Assembly (NCBI GenBank): GCA_927911745.1
Contig: CAKMQF010000065.1
Coordinates: 1 to 25,809 of the forward strand
Source of the DNA: an uncultured Gemella sp.
GTDB taxonomy: Bacteria; Bacillota; Bacilli; Staphylococcales; Gemellaceae
Length of the DNA stretch: 25,809 nucleotides
Direction of reading: 5' to 3'
A program made the position numbers and the translations under genes. Numbering within the stretch: position 1 is the first letter of the stretch; every line of letters begins with the position of its first letter. Of the stretch, positions 7,454-15,290 are shown piece after piece. The notes under the pieces were generated by a model. That model worked only from the letters and a program-made list of their open reading frames with translations. It did not search any database and was not told the DNA's origin.

Positions 7454-8159
7454 TTAATCTTTAATTGTTAAGCTGTAGTATTTGTAATTTATATATATTT
7501 TTACATATTCAAAAATTTTACCGTCTGCGAAGTAGGTATACCTATCAAATTCAAAACAAGGTTCACCATCTTTTGCGATAAAGTTGGCAATTTCTTCAGG
7601 AGTATCAACTATAACTTGCATATATTTTTTAGACTTTTCTTGGTGAATATCGATACGATATTTTTTTCTAATCATAGTAGCAAGTTCTTTGAAACTGTCC
7701 ATATCATCGATATTAACATCAGGTAAATATTTAATCGGAATATAGTTAGTTTGGTGAGCCCAAGCAACATTACCGATATATTTTATACGAGCTACTTTTA
7801 GAAGTTTTTGATTTTTTAGTTTTAATTTTGAGCAAAGCTCTTTATCTTGAATAATTTCAGCTTCTACAACTTCAGAGTGTTCAGATACTGATTCTTTAAA
7901 GTGTTTATGGAAATTGTTGTTTTCTGTAACAAAAACTTTTTTTATTAACTAGAGTTTTGTTTACGAAACTTCCTTTACCTTGAATTCTAAAAATATACCC
8001 TGCCGATTCTAGTTCGTTTAGCACGCGAACAGCAGTAGTACTACTAACATTATATATTTCTTTTATCTCTTTTTCTGTATAGAGTTGTTCACCTTCTTTA
8101 AAAATACCAGTTTGTATTTTTAAGATAATATCATTTATAATCTTTTCGTATTTTTTCAA
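7454..8159 (-). CDS. GntR/HutC-family regulator with UTRA domain, likely sialic-acid repressor (frame break at 7931-7943)
   Basis: The N-terminal part has a GntR winged helix: [50 protein letters not shown]. The frame then fails and resumes one base off with an intact UTRA effector domain ([24 protein letters not shown], ending YYSLTIKD). One extra base in the runs at 7931-7935 or 7937-7943 explains the break; corrected length is 234 residues, normal for HutC-type regulators. The start is TTG at 8159 with SD GGAGGG seven bases upstream. The position with nanE and near nanA/nanK makes a sialic-acid or amino-sugar regulator likely. A 17-bp element shared by its own promoter region and that of nanA is the candidate operator. 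Confidence 0.8.
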
Positions 8160-8196
8160 GTTGATCCCTCCTTGACTTAATTATTATTTATTTATC

Positions 8197-8213
8197 AAAA
8201 TTTAATGTGTTAA
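8197..8213. promoter_or_regulatory. Candidate GntR operator, gntR-nanE promoter
   Basis: AAAATTTAATGTGTTAA, identical over 17 bp to 10890-10906 before nanA. The core TTAA-n4-TTAA is an inverted repeat. Confidence 0.55.
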
Positions 8214-8222
8214 CTTAAATTT

Positions 8223-8251
8223 ATATTATCACTTATGTAGGACTTTGTAAA
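8223..8251 (-). promoter_or_regulatory. Promoter of the gntR-nanE operon
   Basis: Minus strand: TTTACA (8251-8246), 17-bp spacer, TAATAT (8228-8223). The shared operator-like element at 8197-8213 lies just downstream, near the expected transcription start. Confidence 0.7.
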
Positions 8252-8280
8252 GAAAAAACTTAAAAAATACTAGAAAAAAA

Positions 8281-8294
8281 TTTAAACGGTTGCA
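8281..8294 (-). promoter_or_regulatory. Possible CcpA (cre) site
   Basis: The minus strand reads TGCAACCGTTTAAA, matching the TGNAANCGNTNNCA cre pattern except at one of the final bases. It lies about 30 bp upstream of the gntR-nanE -35 box. Catabolite control of sialic-acid genes would be expected, but one short match is weak evidence. Confidence 0.3.
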
Positions 8295-8347
8295 AAAATT
8301 ATAAATTAACATTAAACAAAGCTTTGAAGCACCGTTAGAAAATAAAA

Positions 8348-8401
8348 GAGAGTGACTCAAAAATCGTGATTTCGAAGAAATCGATTTGTCGAGTCACTCT
8401 C
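8348..8401 (-). terminator. Long composite hairpin, terminator of the ROK kinase gene
   Basis: An 11-bp perfect outer stem (8348-8358 with 8391-8401) encloses a second stem (GATTTC gaa GAAATC, extended by AATCG/CGATT). On the minus strand it is followed by a T-rich tract, so it ends the kinase transcript before the gntR-nanE promoter. Confidence 0.75.
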
Positions 8402-8402
8402 G

Positions 8403-8461
8403 AAAAAGTTTATTAGATATCAATAAAGCACTGCGGTTATATGTTCTTATATAAACTTTTT
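8403..8461 (-). repeat. Inverted repeat downstream of ROK kinase
   Basis: AAAAAGTTTAT (8403-8413) pairs with ATAAACTTTTT (8451-8461), an 11-bp stem with a 37-nt loop, just before the composite terminator on the minus strand. It may be a weaker upstream terminator. Confidence 0.45.
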
Positions 8462-8503
8462 TAATTTAGGACCTTTGAATAAGATTCACAAGTTCTTAAT
8501 GTC

Positions 8504-9367
8504 TTATTTTTCTACAAATGGGCTAATAGCTCCGTATAGAGCTGCATCATTTCCTAACTCAGCTGCTAGGAATTTAGTTTGGTTATTTTCGATTGGGTGA
8601 AGTTCACGTACTTTTGCTTCTAGTTTATTTAATAAATAATCTCCTTGAGCAGAAACAGCCCCACCGATTACGATATACTTAGGATCTAGGATACATAGTA
8701 AGTTAACAATACCACGAGCAAGTTCGAATAACCATTCATCTAGTACTTTTAGTGCAGTTGTGTCTTCACGTTTACAAAGATCGAAGAATTCGATAACGCT
8801 AATTCCTTCGTACATTTCGGCTTTGATTTTTCTATCTAAAGCGATAGTAGAAGCACGTTGTTCGTAAGTAGTTTTAGTGTCGAAATCGTAAAGAGATTGT
8901 CCGATTTCACCTACACCGAAGTTAGATCCGAAAGGAAGGCTAGTTAGGTAGTAAGCCCCACCGATTCCAGTTCCTAAAGCCATACAGAATACTTCATCTA
9001 AACCTTTTGCTCCACCAAGCCATTGTTCACCAAGTAAGGCACAGTTAACATCGTTGTCTGCGTATACAGGAATACCTAGTCTATCTCCAAAGTCACGTTT
9101 GAAGTTAGTTCCAAGATAGTTCTTAATAGTTGGAGCTGAACGGATAACTTCCATGTTAACATTGTCGATAACACCAGCTGCAGAGATACCAGCTGCAGAG
9201 AAGTTATAGCTTTCGCGGATTTTGCTTGCGATTCTGAACATTTCATCAGTAATTTTTACAGTTACATTGTCAGGTGTTTTACAAGTTTCGTAATGTACGA
9301 TTTTGTGATTTTCATCAAACACAGCAAATTTTATACTTGTTCCACCAATATCAATACCTAATAACAT
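8504..9367 (-). CDS. nanK: ROK-family sugar kinase, likely N-acetylmannosamine kinase
   Basis: 287 residues. The ATP-binding motif DIGGTSIKFA is at residues 6-15, the catalytic Asp in ADNDVN (about 106), GTGIGG at 132-137, and IVIGGAVSAQG near the C-terminus. The Cys-rich zinc motif (CxCGxxGCxE) of many ROK kinases is absent; the equivalent stretch reads GVGEIGQSLYD. The genes on either side (nanE/gntR, manA/nanA/symporter) make ManNAc kinase the likely activity, giving ManNAc-6-P for NanE. Glucokinase or another amino-sugar kinase cannot be excluded. It has its own promoter and terminator. Confidence 0.8.
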   Translation of the reverse strand: MLLGIDIGGTSIKFAVFDENHKIVHYETCKTPDNVTVKITDEMFRIASKIRESYNFSAAGISAAGVIDNVNMEVIRSAPTIKNYLGTNFKRDFGDRLGIPVYADNDVNCALLGEQWLGGAKGLDEVFCMALGTGIGGAYYLTSLPFGSNFGVGEIGQSLYDFDTKTTYEQRASTIALDRKIKAEMYEGISVIEFFDLCKREDTTALKVLDEWLFELARGIVNLLCILDPKYIVIGGAVSAQGDYLLNKLEAKVRELHPIENNQTKFLAAELGNDAALYGAISPFVEK

Positions 9368-9440
9368 AATATACCTACTTTCTTAATAAAGACATGATTA
9401 TCTTTAATGTTAATGATTTTTTTAATTTCTATACAACGAT

Positions 9441-9469
9441 ATATTACCATAAAATTAAATTTTTGAAAA
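9441..9469 (-). promoter_or_regulatory. Promoter of ROK kinase gene
   Basis: Minus strand: TTTTCA (9469-9464), 17-bp spacer, TAATAT (9446-9441) preceded by TGG, an extended -10. Downstream, 9403-9413 carries TTTAATGTTAA, a shortened form of the candidate GntR operator. Confidence 0.55.
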
Positions 9470-9524
9470 CTGTTTCTAGAAAAAAATTAAAAGGTATATG
9501 CTGTATAAAAAATAGTGACTGGTG

Positions 9525-9530
9525 TATAAT
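9525..9530 (+). promoter_or_regulatory. -10 box of manA
   Basis: TATAAT 35 bp before the manA start, with a weak -35 (TGTATA at 9502-9507). SD AAGGAG lies seven bases before the ATG. Confidence 0.5.
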
Positions 9531-9564
9531 AAACTAGAAGTTAGAATTATTTAAGGAGAATAAA

Positions 9565-10513
9565 ATGGATAAAATAGTATTTTTAGAGCCTGTATTTTGT
9601 GAAAGAATCTGGGGTGGACGTAATTTAGAGAAGTTTGATTTTTCTATTCCACAAGGAAATATTGGAGAAGCGTGGGTTATTGCCGCCCATGATAACGGCA
9701 GTTCAAAAATAACAAACGGTGAGTTAGCGGGTTTAACATTAAAAGAAGCTTATGAGAAACAACCTACTTTATTTACTGAGAAAGTGTATAATAAGTTTCC
9801 ATTATTAATTAAAATTTTAGATGCTAGTGATAATCTATCAGTTCAAGTACATCCTGAAGATGATTATGCGCGTGAAAATGAGAATGGTGAACTTGGTAAA
9901 ACTGAATGTTGGTATGTGCTAGACGCTAAAGAAGGTGCTAAGTTAGTATATGGACATACTGCTAAAACAAAAGAGGAGCTCAATGATGAAATTAATCATG
10001 AACAATGGCAAGAATTGTTTATAGAAGAAGAAGTAAAAGCGGGAGATTTCTTCTATATTCCAGCGGGAACTCTTCATGCGATTGGAGAGGGAATATTAAT
10101 ATATGAAGTGCAACAAAATTCTGATACGACATATCGAGTATATGATTATGATCGTGTCGACAAAAGATGGTAATAAACGTGAACTGCATATAGAAAAAAC
10201 AAAAGATGTGACAAAAGTTCCATTTGAAAAAGTTACTACAAGCCCTAAAACGGAAAAATTAGAAGGTGCTACAGTAACATACTTAGCCGATGAAAGGTAC
10301 TTCTCTGTGTTTAAAGTAGAAGTGGAGGGACAAGTTTCCCTAGAAAAAACTCGAACAGGAAATTTATTTACTGTACTTAATGGTAGCGGAAGTGTAGAAA
10401 TAGACGATAACATTTATGACGTAAAAAAAGGAGATAGTTTTATCTTAACAACTGATTGTAGTAAATACACATTAAAAGGAAATATGTTCTTAGTAGGAAG
10501 TTATGATAGATAA
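9565..10513 (+). CDS. manA: Mannose-6-phosphate isomerase, class I (frame break at 10162-10165)
   Basis: The cupin-type metalloenzyme interconverts mannose-6-P and fructose-6-P. Metal ligands are visible: Gln94 and His96 in SVQVHPEDD, Glu114 in GKTECWYVLD and His171 in PAGTLHAIGEG; the conserved YEVQQNSDTTYRVYDYDR follows. The frame stops at 10173, and the next frame carries on exactly (DGNKRELHIEKTKDV to FLVGSYDR). One A too many at 10162-10165 accounts for it. Corrected length is 315 residues, the usual size for the short Firmicute form. It sits between the ROK kinase and nanA, so mannose from host glycans may be used alongside sialic acid, though ManA is not part of the nan pathway itself. 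Confidence 0.88.
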
Positions 10514-10634
10514 GATGTGATTATCTAAATAGGTGAGATTATTTCAAAATTACAATATAATATTAAAGTTATTATTGAATTAGGATCTGATTGGATTAAA
10601 TAAAAAATTCAATGATGCTTTAAGAGGTGAATAG

Positions 10635-10682
10635 AAGCGACTTTTTAAATCAATTATGAGTAGAGAGTCGCTTTTTATTTTT
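10635..10682 (+). terminator. Rho-independent terminator after manA
   Basis: AAGCGACT (10635-10642) pairs with AGTCGCTT (10666-10673), followed by a T-rich tract. It lies about 120 bp past manA, inside the 435-bp gap before nanA. Confidence 0.7.
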
Positions 10683-10694
10683 TAAAAAGAGGAG

Positions 10695-10708
10695 TTTAAT
10701 GTATTAAA
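10695..10708. promoter_or_regulatory. Second candidate GntR operator upstream of nanA
   Basis: TTTAATGTATTAAA is palindromic except for the central two bases and matches 12 of 13 bases of the TTTAATGTGTTAA element at 10894-10906, about 200 bp away. Confidence 0.4.
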
Positions 10709-10740
10709 TAGAGACAATAAGACTAGACAATAGATTTACA

Positions 10741-10786
10741 TATACTATATAAACGACAACTGAATCAACTATTATTATATAGTATA
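10741..10786. repeat. 12-bp perfect inverted repeat upstream of nanA
   Basis: TATACTATATAA (10741-10752) and TTATATAGTATA (10775-10786) are exact reverse complements around a 22-nt loop. There is no T run, so it is not an obvious terminator. It could be a dimeric regulator site or an RNA structure if transcription runs through. Confidence 0.6.
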
Positions 10787-10849
10787 AACATGATAACAAC
10801 AGCAACGGTTAAAAGGTTTTCAAAAAATAAAATATTTAAGGTTTTTCTA

Positions 10850-10878
10850 TTGACAAACTAAAGAAAACGTTTTAAAAT
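10850..10878 (+). promoter_or_regulatory. Promoter of nanA-symporter operon, with overlapping cre-like site
   Basis: TTGACA (10850-10855), 17-bp spacer, TAAAAT (10873-10878). AGAAAACGTTTTAA at 10862-10875 resembles a CcpA cre site and covers the spacer and -10. The candidate GntR operator (10890-10906) follows at about +5 to +20. The layout suggests repression by both catabolite control and the local regulator. Confidence 0.7.
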
Positions 10879-10889
10879 ATAAGTGTATT

Positions 10890-10906
10890 AAAATTTAATG
10901 TGTTAA
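10890..10906. promoter_or_regulatory. Candidate GntR operator, nanA promoter
   Basis: AAAATTTAATGTGTTAA, 17 of 17 identical to the element at 8197-8213, placed right after the -10 box of the nanA promoter. Confidence 0.55.
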
Positions 10907-10948
10907 ATAAATGCACAATATTAAAAACAAATAACGGAGGTTATTATA

Positions 10949-11827
10949 ATGAAAGATTTAAAAGGACTTTATTCAGCTTTACTTATTCCATTTGACGAAA
11001 ATGGTGAGGTTAAAGAAGAGGGGTTAAGACAGGTTATTGAGCACAACATTAACGTAAGTAAAATTGATGGTTTATACGTTAATGGAAGTAGTGGGGAGAA
11101 CTTCTTATTAAACACTGCTCAAAAGAAACAAATTTTTAAATTTGTAAAAGAAGTAGTAGGGGATAGAGTTAAACTTATCGCTCAAGTTGGATCTTTAGAT
11201 TTAAATGAAGCGGTAGAATTAGCTAAATACGCTACAGAATTAGGATATGACTCATTATCAGCAGTTACTCCATTCTATTACCCATTATCATTTAATGAAA
11301 TTAAACACTACTACAAAACAATCATCGATGCTACAGATAACAGCATGATTCTTTACTACATTCCATTCTTAACAGGAGTTAAAATTAGTTTAGATCAATT
11401 CGCTGAATTACTAGAAGATGAAAAAGTTATCGGTGTTAAATACACTGCTGCAGACTTCTATCAATTAGAAAGATTCAGAAAACGATTCCCTAACAAACTA
11501 ATTTGGTCTGGATTCGATGAAATGTTAGTTCAAGCTGCTATTACAGGAGTAGACGGAGCTATCGGTTCTACATACAATGTTAACGGGCAAAGAAGCCAAG
11601 AAATCTTCAGACTTGCTAAAGAAGGTAAAGTTGCTGAAGCTTACGAACTTCAACATGAAGCAAATGATGTAATTGAAAAAGTATTAGAATTAGGATTATA
11701 TCAAACTCTTAAAGAAATCTTAAAAGTTAAAGGTATTGATGCAGGATACTGTAAACAACCTATGAAAGTATTTGATCCAGCTAAATTACCTGAAGTAGAA
11801 AAATTAGTTAAAGATTACAACCTATAA
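10949..11827 (+). CDS. nanA: N-acetylneuraminate lyase NanA
   Basis: 292 residues, a TIM-barrel class I aldolase of the DapA/NAL family. [14 protein letters not shown] (41-54) matches the NAL carboxylate-binding loop. [14 protein letters not shown] supplies the catalytic Tyr (136), and [11 protein letters not shown] the Schiff-base Lys (164), each one residue from the E. coli numbering. The Tyr-Ile-Pro motif and the cluster argue for sialic-acid lyase over dihydrodipicolinate synthase. It cleaves Neu5Ac to ManNAc and pyruvate. SD GGAGG is well placed. First gene of an operon with the symporter. Confidence 0.95.
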   Translation: MKDLKGLYSALLIPFDENGEVKEEGLRQVIEHNINVSKIDGLYVNGSSGENFLLNTAQKKQIFKFVKEVVGDRVKLIAQVGSLDLNEAVELAKYATELGYDSLSAVTPFYYPLSFNEIKHYYKTIIDATDNSMILYYIPFLTGVKISLDQFAELLEDEKVIGVKYTAADFYQLERFRKRFPNKLIWSGFDEMLVQAAITGVDGAIGSTYNVNGQRSQEIFRLAKEGKVAEAYELQHEANDVIEKVLELGLYQTLKEILKVKGIDAGYCKQPMKVFDPAKLPEVEKLVKDYNL

Positions 11828-11853
11828 TTTAACAAATAAGGGGTAAAAAAATT

Positions 11854-11887
11854 AGGGGAGGAAAGAGGAGGATTTCTCCTCCTTCCT
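11854..11887 (+). promoter_or_regulatory. Purine/pyrimidine hairpin in the nanA-symporter gap
   Basis: GAGGAG (11865-11870) pairs with CTCCTC (11876-11881), extended by AGG-AA / TT-CCT with small bulges. The left arm is rich in SD-like GGAGG and the right arm resembles an anti-SD. The symporter SD (AGGAGGGGAG, 11921-11930) could pair with the same right arm. No T run follows, so it may control translation or mRNA stability rather than termination. Confidence 0.4.
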
Positions 11888-11934
11888 AGATATTAGAAAA
11901 AAATATTATTAAGAAAAAATAGGAGGGGAGTACC

Positions 11935-13488
11935 ATGGATAAAATTGGATTTGGTACACTTAACAGTATAGTTTTAGCGATTTATCTGATAGCTATGCTA
12001 GCCATAGGGGTGTATTTTACTAAAAAAGCAGGTGAAAGCACGGACGAATTCTTTAAAGCCGGAGGGAATATTCCATCTTGGGCAGTAGGATTCTCAATTT
12101 ACGCAACAACATTATCGGCGATTACGTTTATGGCAACGCCAGAAAAAGCATTTAACGGAGACTGGACATATGCAGCAGGGAACTTCTCGATTATCGCGAT
12201 TATTCCAATATTAATTCACTACTATGTTCCATTCTTTAGAAAATTAAATGTAACGACAGCATATGAATATTTAGAAGAACGTTTTAATCCTAGTGTACGT
12301 GTAGTAGGAAGTGTGTTATTCTCACTATTCCATATTGGACGTGTAGCTATCGTTATTTACTTACCAACAGTTGCTATTACATCAGTATCAACACTTAACC
12401 CATTCTTAGTGTGTGCGGTTATCGGATTACTTTGCGTAGTTTACTCATTCTTAGGAGGGGTAGAAGGAGTTATCTGGACAGACGTTATCCAAGGTATCAT
12501 TTTACTTGGAGGAGCTATTTTAGTAATTATCTTAGGAACATACCACGTAGGTGGATTTGGACAAATTACTCAAGATGCTTTAGCTAATGGTAAAATTGTA
12601 ACTGCTGAGAAATTTAGCTGGTCATTAACAGCGTCAACTATTCCAATTATCTTCATTGGATCAGTATTTAATAGTTTACAACAATACACAGCTTCTCAAG
12701 ACGTAGTTCAACGTTATAGTACTACTGAATCTGTAAAAGAAACTAACAAATCAATCTGGACTAACGGATTATTAGCATTTATCTCTATTCCAATCTTCTA
12801 CGGAATGGGAACAGTTTTATACAGCTTCTACAAAGGTAGCCACGCTGTAACAAAATTACCAGACTTCATGAACGCTGAAGTAGTAGGTAAAGCAGCTAAT
12901 ACAACAGCTTTAGTACCTTACTTCATCTTAACAGCACTACCTGCAGGGGTTGCTGGGTTAGTTATCGCAGCCATCTTAGCAGCGGCTCAATCAACAATCG
13001 CATCAAGCTTAAACTCAATTTCAGCTTGTATCACAGTTGATATTAAACAACGTTTCTTCGGGTTAAGTAAAGATGCTAAACAAGACGTTCTATTAGCTCG
13101 TATTATCATCATCGTAGCTGGTGTATTAGGAACAATTGCAGCATTATACTTCGTAAACTCTAACCAAAAAGAAACTTGGGATTTATTCCTTAAATATATC
13201 GGACTTCTAGGGGTGCCTTTAGCTGGTACATTCGCACTTGGTATCTTCACTAAACGTGCAAACGGAGCTGGAGCATTATTAGGATTAGTAGTTGCAGGGC
13301 TTGTATGTTGGTACATCCAAGACTTCACAACTTACGCTAAACAAAGTCCATTCATCTTCTCAGGATTCTCATTCTTAAGTGCATTAGTATTCGGTTATAT
13401 CTGTAGTTTCTTCTTCAAATCTACTAAAAATATCACTGGACTTACTATTCACACTAAAGATCAAGAATACGTAAAAGAAGCAAAATAA
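11935..13488 (+). CDS. Sodium:solute symporter (SSS family), likely sialic-acid transporter
   Basis: 517 residues, 13 or so hydrophobic segments, typical SSS length. Family motifs: KKAGESTDEFFKAGGNIPSW after the first helix, FSIYATTLSAITFMATP, and GLVIAAILAAAQSTIASSLNS, which is the conserved Na+-site region. Start ATG 11935 follows a very strong SD. It lies 107 bp behind nanA and shares its promoter, so Neu5Ac (or a related nonulosonate) is the likely substrate, carried into the cytoplasm with Na+. SSS members also carry proline, pantothenate or sugars, so the substrate rests on context. Confidence 0.88.
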   Translation: MDKIGFGTLNSIVLAIYLIAMLAIGVYFTKKAGESTDEFFKAGGNIPSWAVGFSIYATTLSAITFMATPEKAFNGDWTYAAGNFSIIAIIPILIHYYVPFFRKLNVTTAYEYLEERFNPSVRVVGSVLFSLFHIGRVAIVIYLPTVAITSVSTLNPFLVCAVIGLLCVVYSFLGGVEGVIWTDVIQGIILLGGAILVIILGTYHVGGFGQITQDALANGKIVTAEKFSWSLTASTIPIIFIGSVFNSLQQYTASQDVVQRYSTTESVKETNKSIWTNGLLAFISIPIFYGMGTVLYSFYKGSHAVTKLPDFMNAEVVGKAANTTALVPYFILTALPAGVAGLVIAAILAAAQSTIASSLNSISACITVDIKQRFFGLSKDAKQDVLLARIIIIVAGVLGTIAALYFVNSNQKETWDLFLKYIGLLGVPLAGTFALGIFTKRANGAGALLGLVVAGLVCWYIQDFTTYAKQSPFIFSGFSFLSALVFGYICSFFFKSTKNITGLTIHTKDQEYVKEAK

Positions 13489-13530
13489 TAAAGTCAAATC
13501 TCAAAAAATATAACGAACTTACAAAAATAG

Positions 13531-13561
13531 TCCTCAACCTAGTGTTGAGGATTGTTTTTTT
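13531..13561 (+). terminator. Rho-independent terminator after the symporter
   Basis: TCCTCAAC (13531-13538) pairs with GTTGAGGA (13544-13551) with a 5-nt loop, then a T run. It ends the nanA-symporter operon. Confidence 0.85.
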
Positions 13562-13732
13562 GTTATGAAGTTAATAAATTGTAAGTCTAGTGAGTAATAT
13601 GTTTAGAAAACTGAGAGTTAAATGTTTGTAATAGAAATTAGTATATTTTGATGTAATAAAGCTATACATTATCTTTATAAGGTGTAATAAGATATAATTA
13701 AAGTGAAATATGAATTCTGAGGTGTTTAAAAG

Positions 13733-14567
13733 ATGGATTTAGTAAGAGAAAGAGAACTAAATTATAAGATTAATATTATTAGAGATGAGTTGGAATTTCA
13801 ATTATTAACAGTTGAATTTGAAGCGGTGGATTATTCAAAAATTCATGCGGAGATTGTCGTTAAAAAAAGTTAATAATAAAGGATTCATACTAGAATTTCC
13901 AGATTATGAAGAAGTACCTAGGGGTTTTTTAGGACTCATGAACTATTATGCTTTAGGATACAGTGGTGCAACACTTCATGTTAGAGGAGATAGGGGGAGA
14001 AGTGAAAATAAGCAGCCGGCTTCAATTTATTTTCCTTTTTTAAATAATAACAGTGATGGAGAGTTATATTATAATTATGCCTATCAAGATGGAATAGATT
14101 TTGTGAATATTCTAAAAAGAGAATTTCCGAATATAGAGGTGAACGTTGTTGCTAAAGGTCAAGGCGCTGCAATAGGAATAGTGGTTTCAGCTGTAGGCGA
14201 GTCGGTGGATAGGTTATTTATTTCGAATGTGCAGAACTTAGATTTTAAATATATTTTTGATAATAACCTTGATGTTGGTGTATATGATGGAATAAGAGAA
14301 TATGCGCGGAACTATCCAGAAAGAGAAGAGCACTTATTGGAAAGATTAAAAGAAATAGATGTCTTAAAATATGGAGAGAGAGTTGATGTAAAAGTGTATT
14401 TTGGCTATTCGAATCTAGATGAAAAGAATATTATTCTTAATAAAAAGTTAGACAGTGTCTTTAAACGAAAAGAAGTTACGGTTTTCGAATGTGAAGAAGA
14501 TAATCTGCATGTGAAGTTGCTGGAAAAGTGGTTAAAAAACAGCATGGAGCTTAATGTTGATAAATAA
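13733..14567 (+). CDS. AXE1/cephalosporin-C deacetylase-like protein, probably lacking catalytic Ser (frame break at 13862-13868)
   Basis: Starts at ATG 13733 (SD GAGGTG eight bases upstream) and reads 46 codons to TAA 13871-13873. One A fewer in the run at 13862-13868 joins it to the rest: IHAEIVVKKVNNKGFILEF. Corrected length is 277 residues, shorter than usual AXE1 esterases (about 320), missing part of the N-terminus. The fold pattern is recognisable: MNYYALGYSGATLHVRGDRG, LYYNYAYQDGIDFVNIL, VYDGIREYARNYPEREEH, LKYGERVDVKVYFGYSN. The nucleophile elbow, GGSQGG in active members, reads AKGQGA, and the usual Asp position appears as Asn (GYSN). A catalytically inactive homologue is likely. 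Active relatives deacetylate sugars, and the position next to sialic-acid genes suggests an origin in sialate O-deacetylation. Confidence 0.6.
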
Positions 14568-14585
14568 TATTAGAAATTAGAAAAA

Positions 14586-14669
14586 GATCCGAATCTAGGT
14601 AGTTATATAAATTTATAGGAGGCATGAAGTCTTCACCTATAAGTGTATATTAACATGTTAGATTCGGAT
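14586..14669. terminator. Large composite hairpin between convergent genes
   Basis: ATCCGAATCTA (14587-14597) pairs with TAGATTCGGAT (14659-14669). Inside, TTATAGG...CCTATAA and GAAG/CTTC form a second stem. On the minus strand a T run follows the outer stem, so it should end the ccdA-tlpA transcript; it may also stop the esterase-like gene. Confidence 0.7.
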
Positions 14670-14682
14670 TATTTATTATTTA

Positions 14683-15261
14683 TTATTTAAGTTTTTCTAT
14701 TTCTTTAGTTAGTGACTCTTCAGTAACTGCACCGGCGATTCTATTTCCGATTGTACCATCGCTGTTGATGAAAATATGTGTCGGGAATGAACGAATTGCA
14801 TAGTTTATGATGAAGCGGTCGTTAACATCGAAAAGAACAGGATAAGTTACGCCAAGTTCTTTTGCTTTATTAAGGATTACATCTTTACCTTTGTCTTGAG
14901 GACTTTGGTTTTTAAACTCAGAATCGTTAGGAGAAGTCATTGATAGAAAGACGATATCTTTATTATCTTTTAATTTTTGATATGTTTTTTCTAATTCAGG
15001 AATTTCTCTCATACATGGACCACACCAGCTAGCCCACATATTGATGTAAACTTTTTTACCTTTAAAGTCGCTTAGTTTTACTGTTTTTCCATCTTTATCC
15101 ATAGCTGTGAAGTCGTAAGCTTGGATAGCTTTGTTTTCGCTAGTAGAAGATGTCGTAGTTTGTTTATTTGTTTCTTCTTTTTTTTCGGAAGTGCTAGAAC
15201 ATGCACTTAAAATTAGAGCACTACTAAGAAGTGTTGCGCTAAGTATTGTTAGTTTTTTCAT
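14683..15261 (-). CDS. TlpA-like thiol-disulfide oxidoreductase lipoprotein
   Basis: 192 residues from ATG 15261; an in-frame TTG at 15276 lies in the SD (GGAGGA) and is rejected. Lipoprotein signal with lipobox LSAC (Cys21), a Ser/Thr/Lys linker, then a thioredoxin fold with the active site WASWCGPC (Cys80, Cys83) and a cis-Pro in RSFPTHIFI. Membrane-anchored extracytoplasmic reductase (EtrxA/TlpA type) that would take electrons from the CcdA protein encoded 29 bp upstream. In streptococci such pairs feed methionine sulfoxide reductase; none is adjacent here, so the target is unknown. Confidence 0.9.
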   Translation of the reverse strand: MKKLTILSATLLSSALILSACSSTSEKKEETNKQTTTSSTSENKAIQAYDFTAMDKDGKTVKLSDFKGKKVYINMWASWCGPCMREIPELEKTYQKLKDNKDIVFLSMTSPNDSEFKNQSPQDKGKDVILNKAKELGVTYPVLFDVNDRFIINYAIRSFPTHIFINSDGTIGNRIAGAVTEESLTKEIEKLK

Positions 15262-15290
15262 ATTATTTTCCTCCAATTCAAATCACAAGT

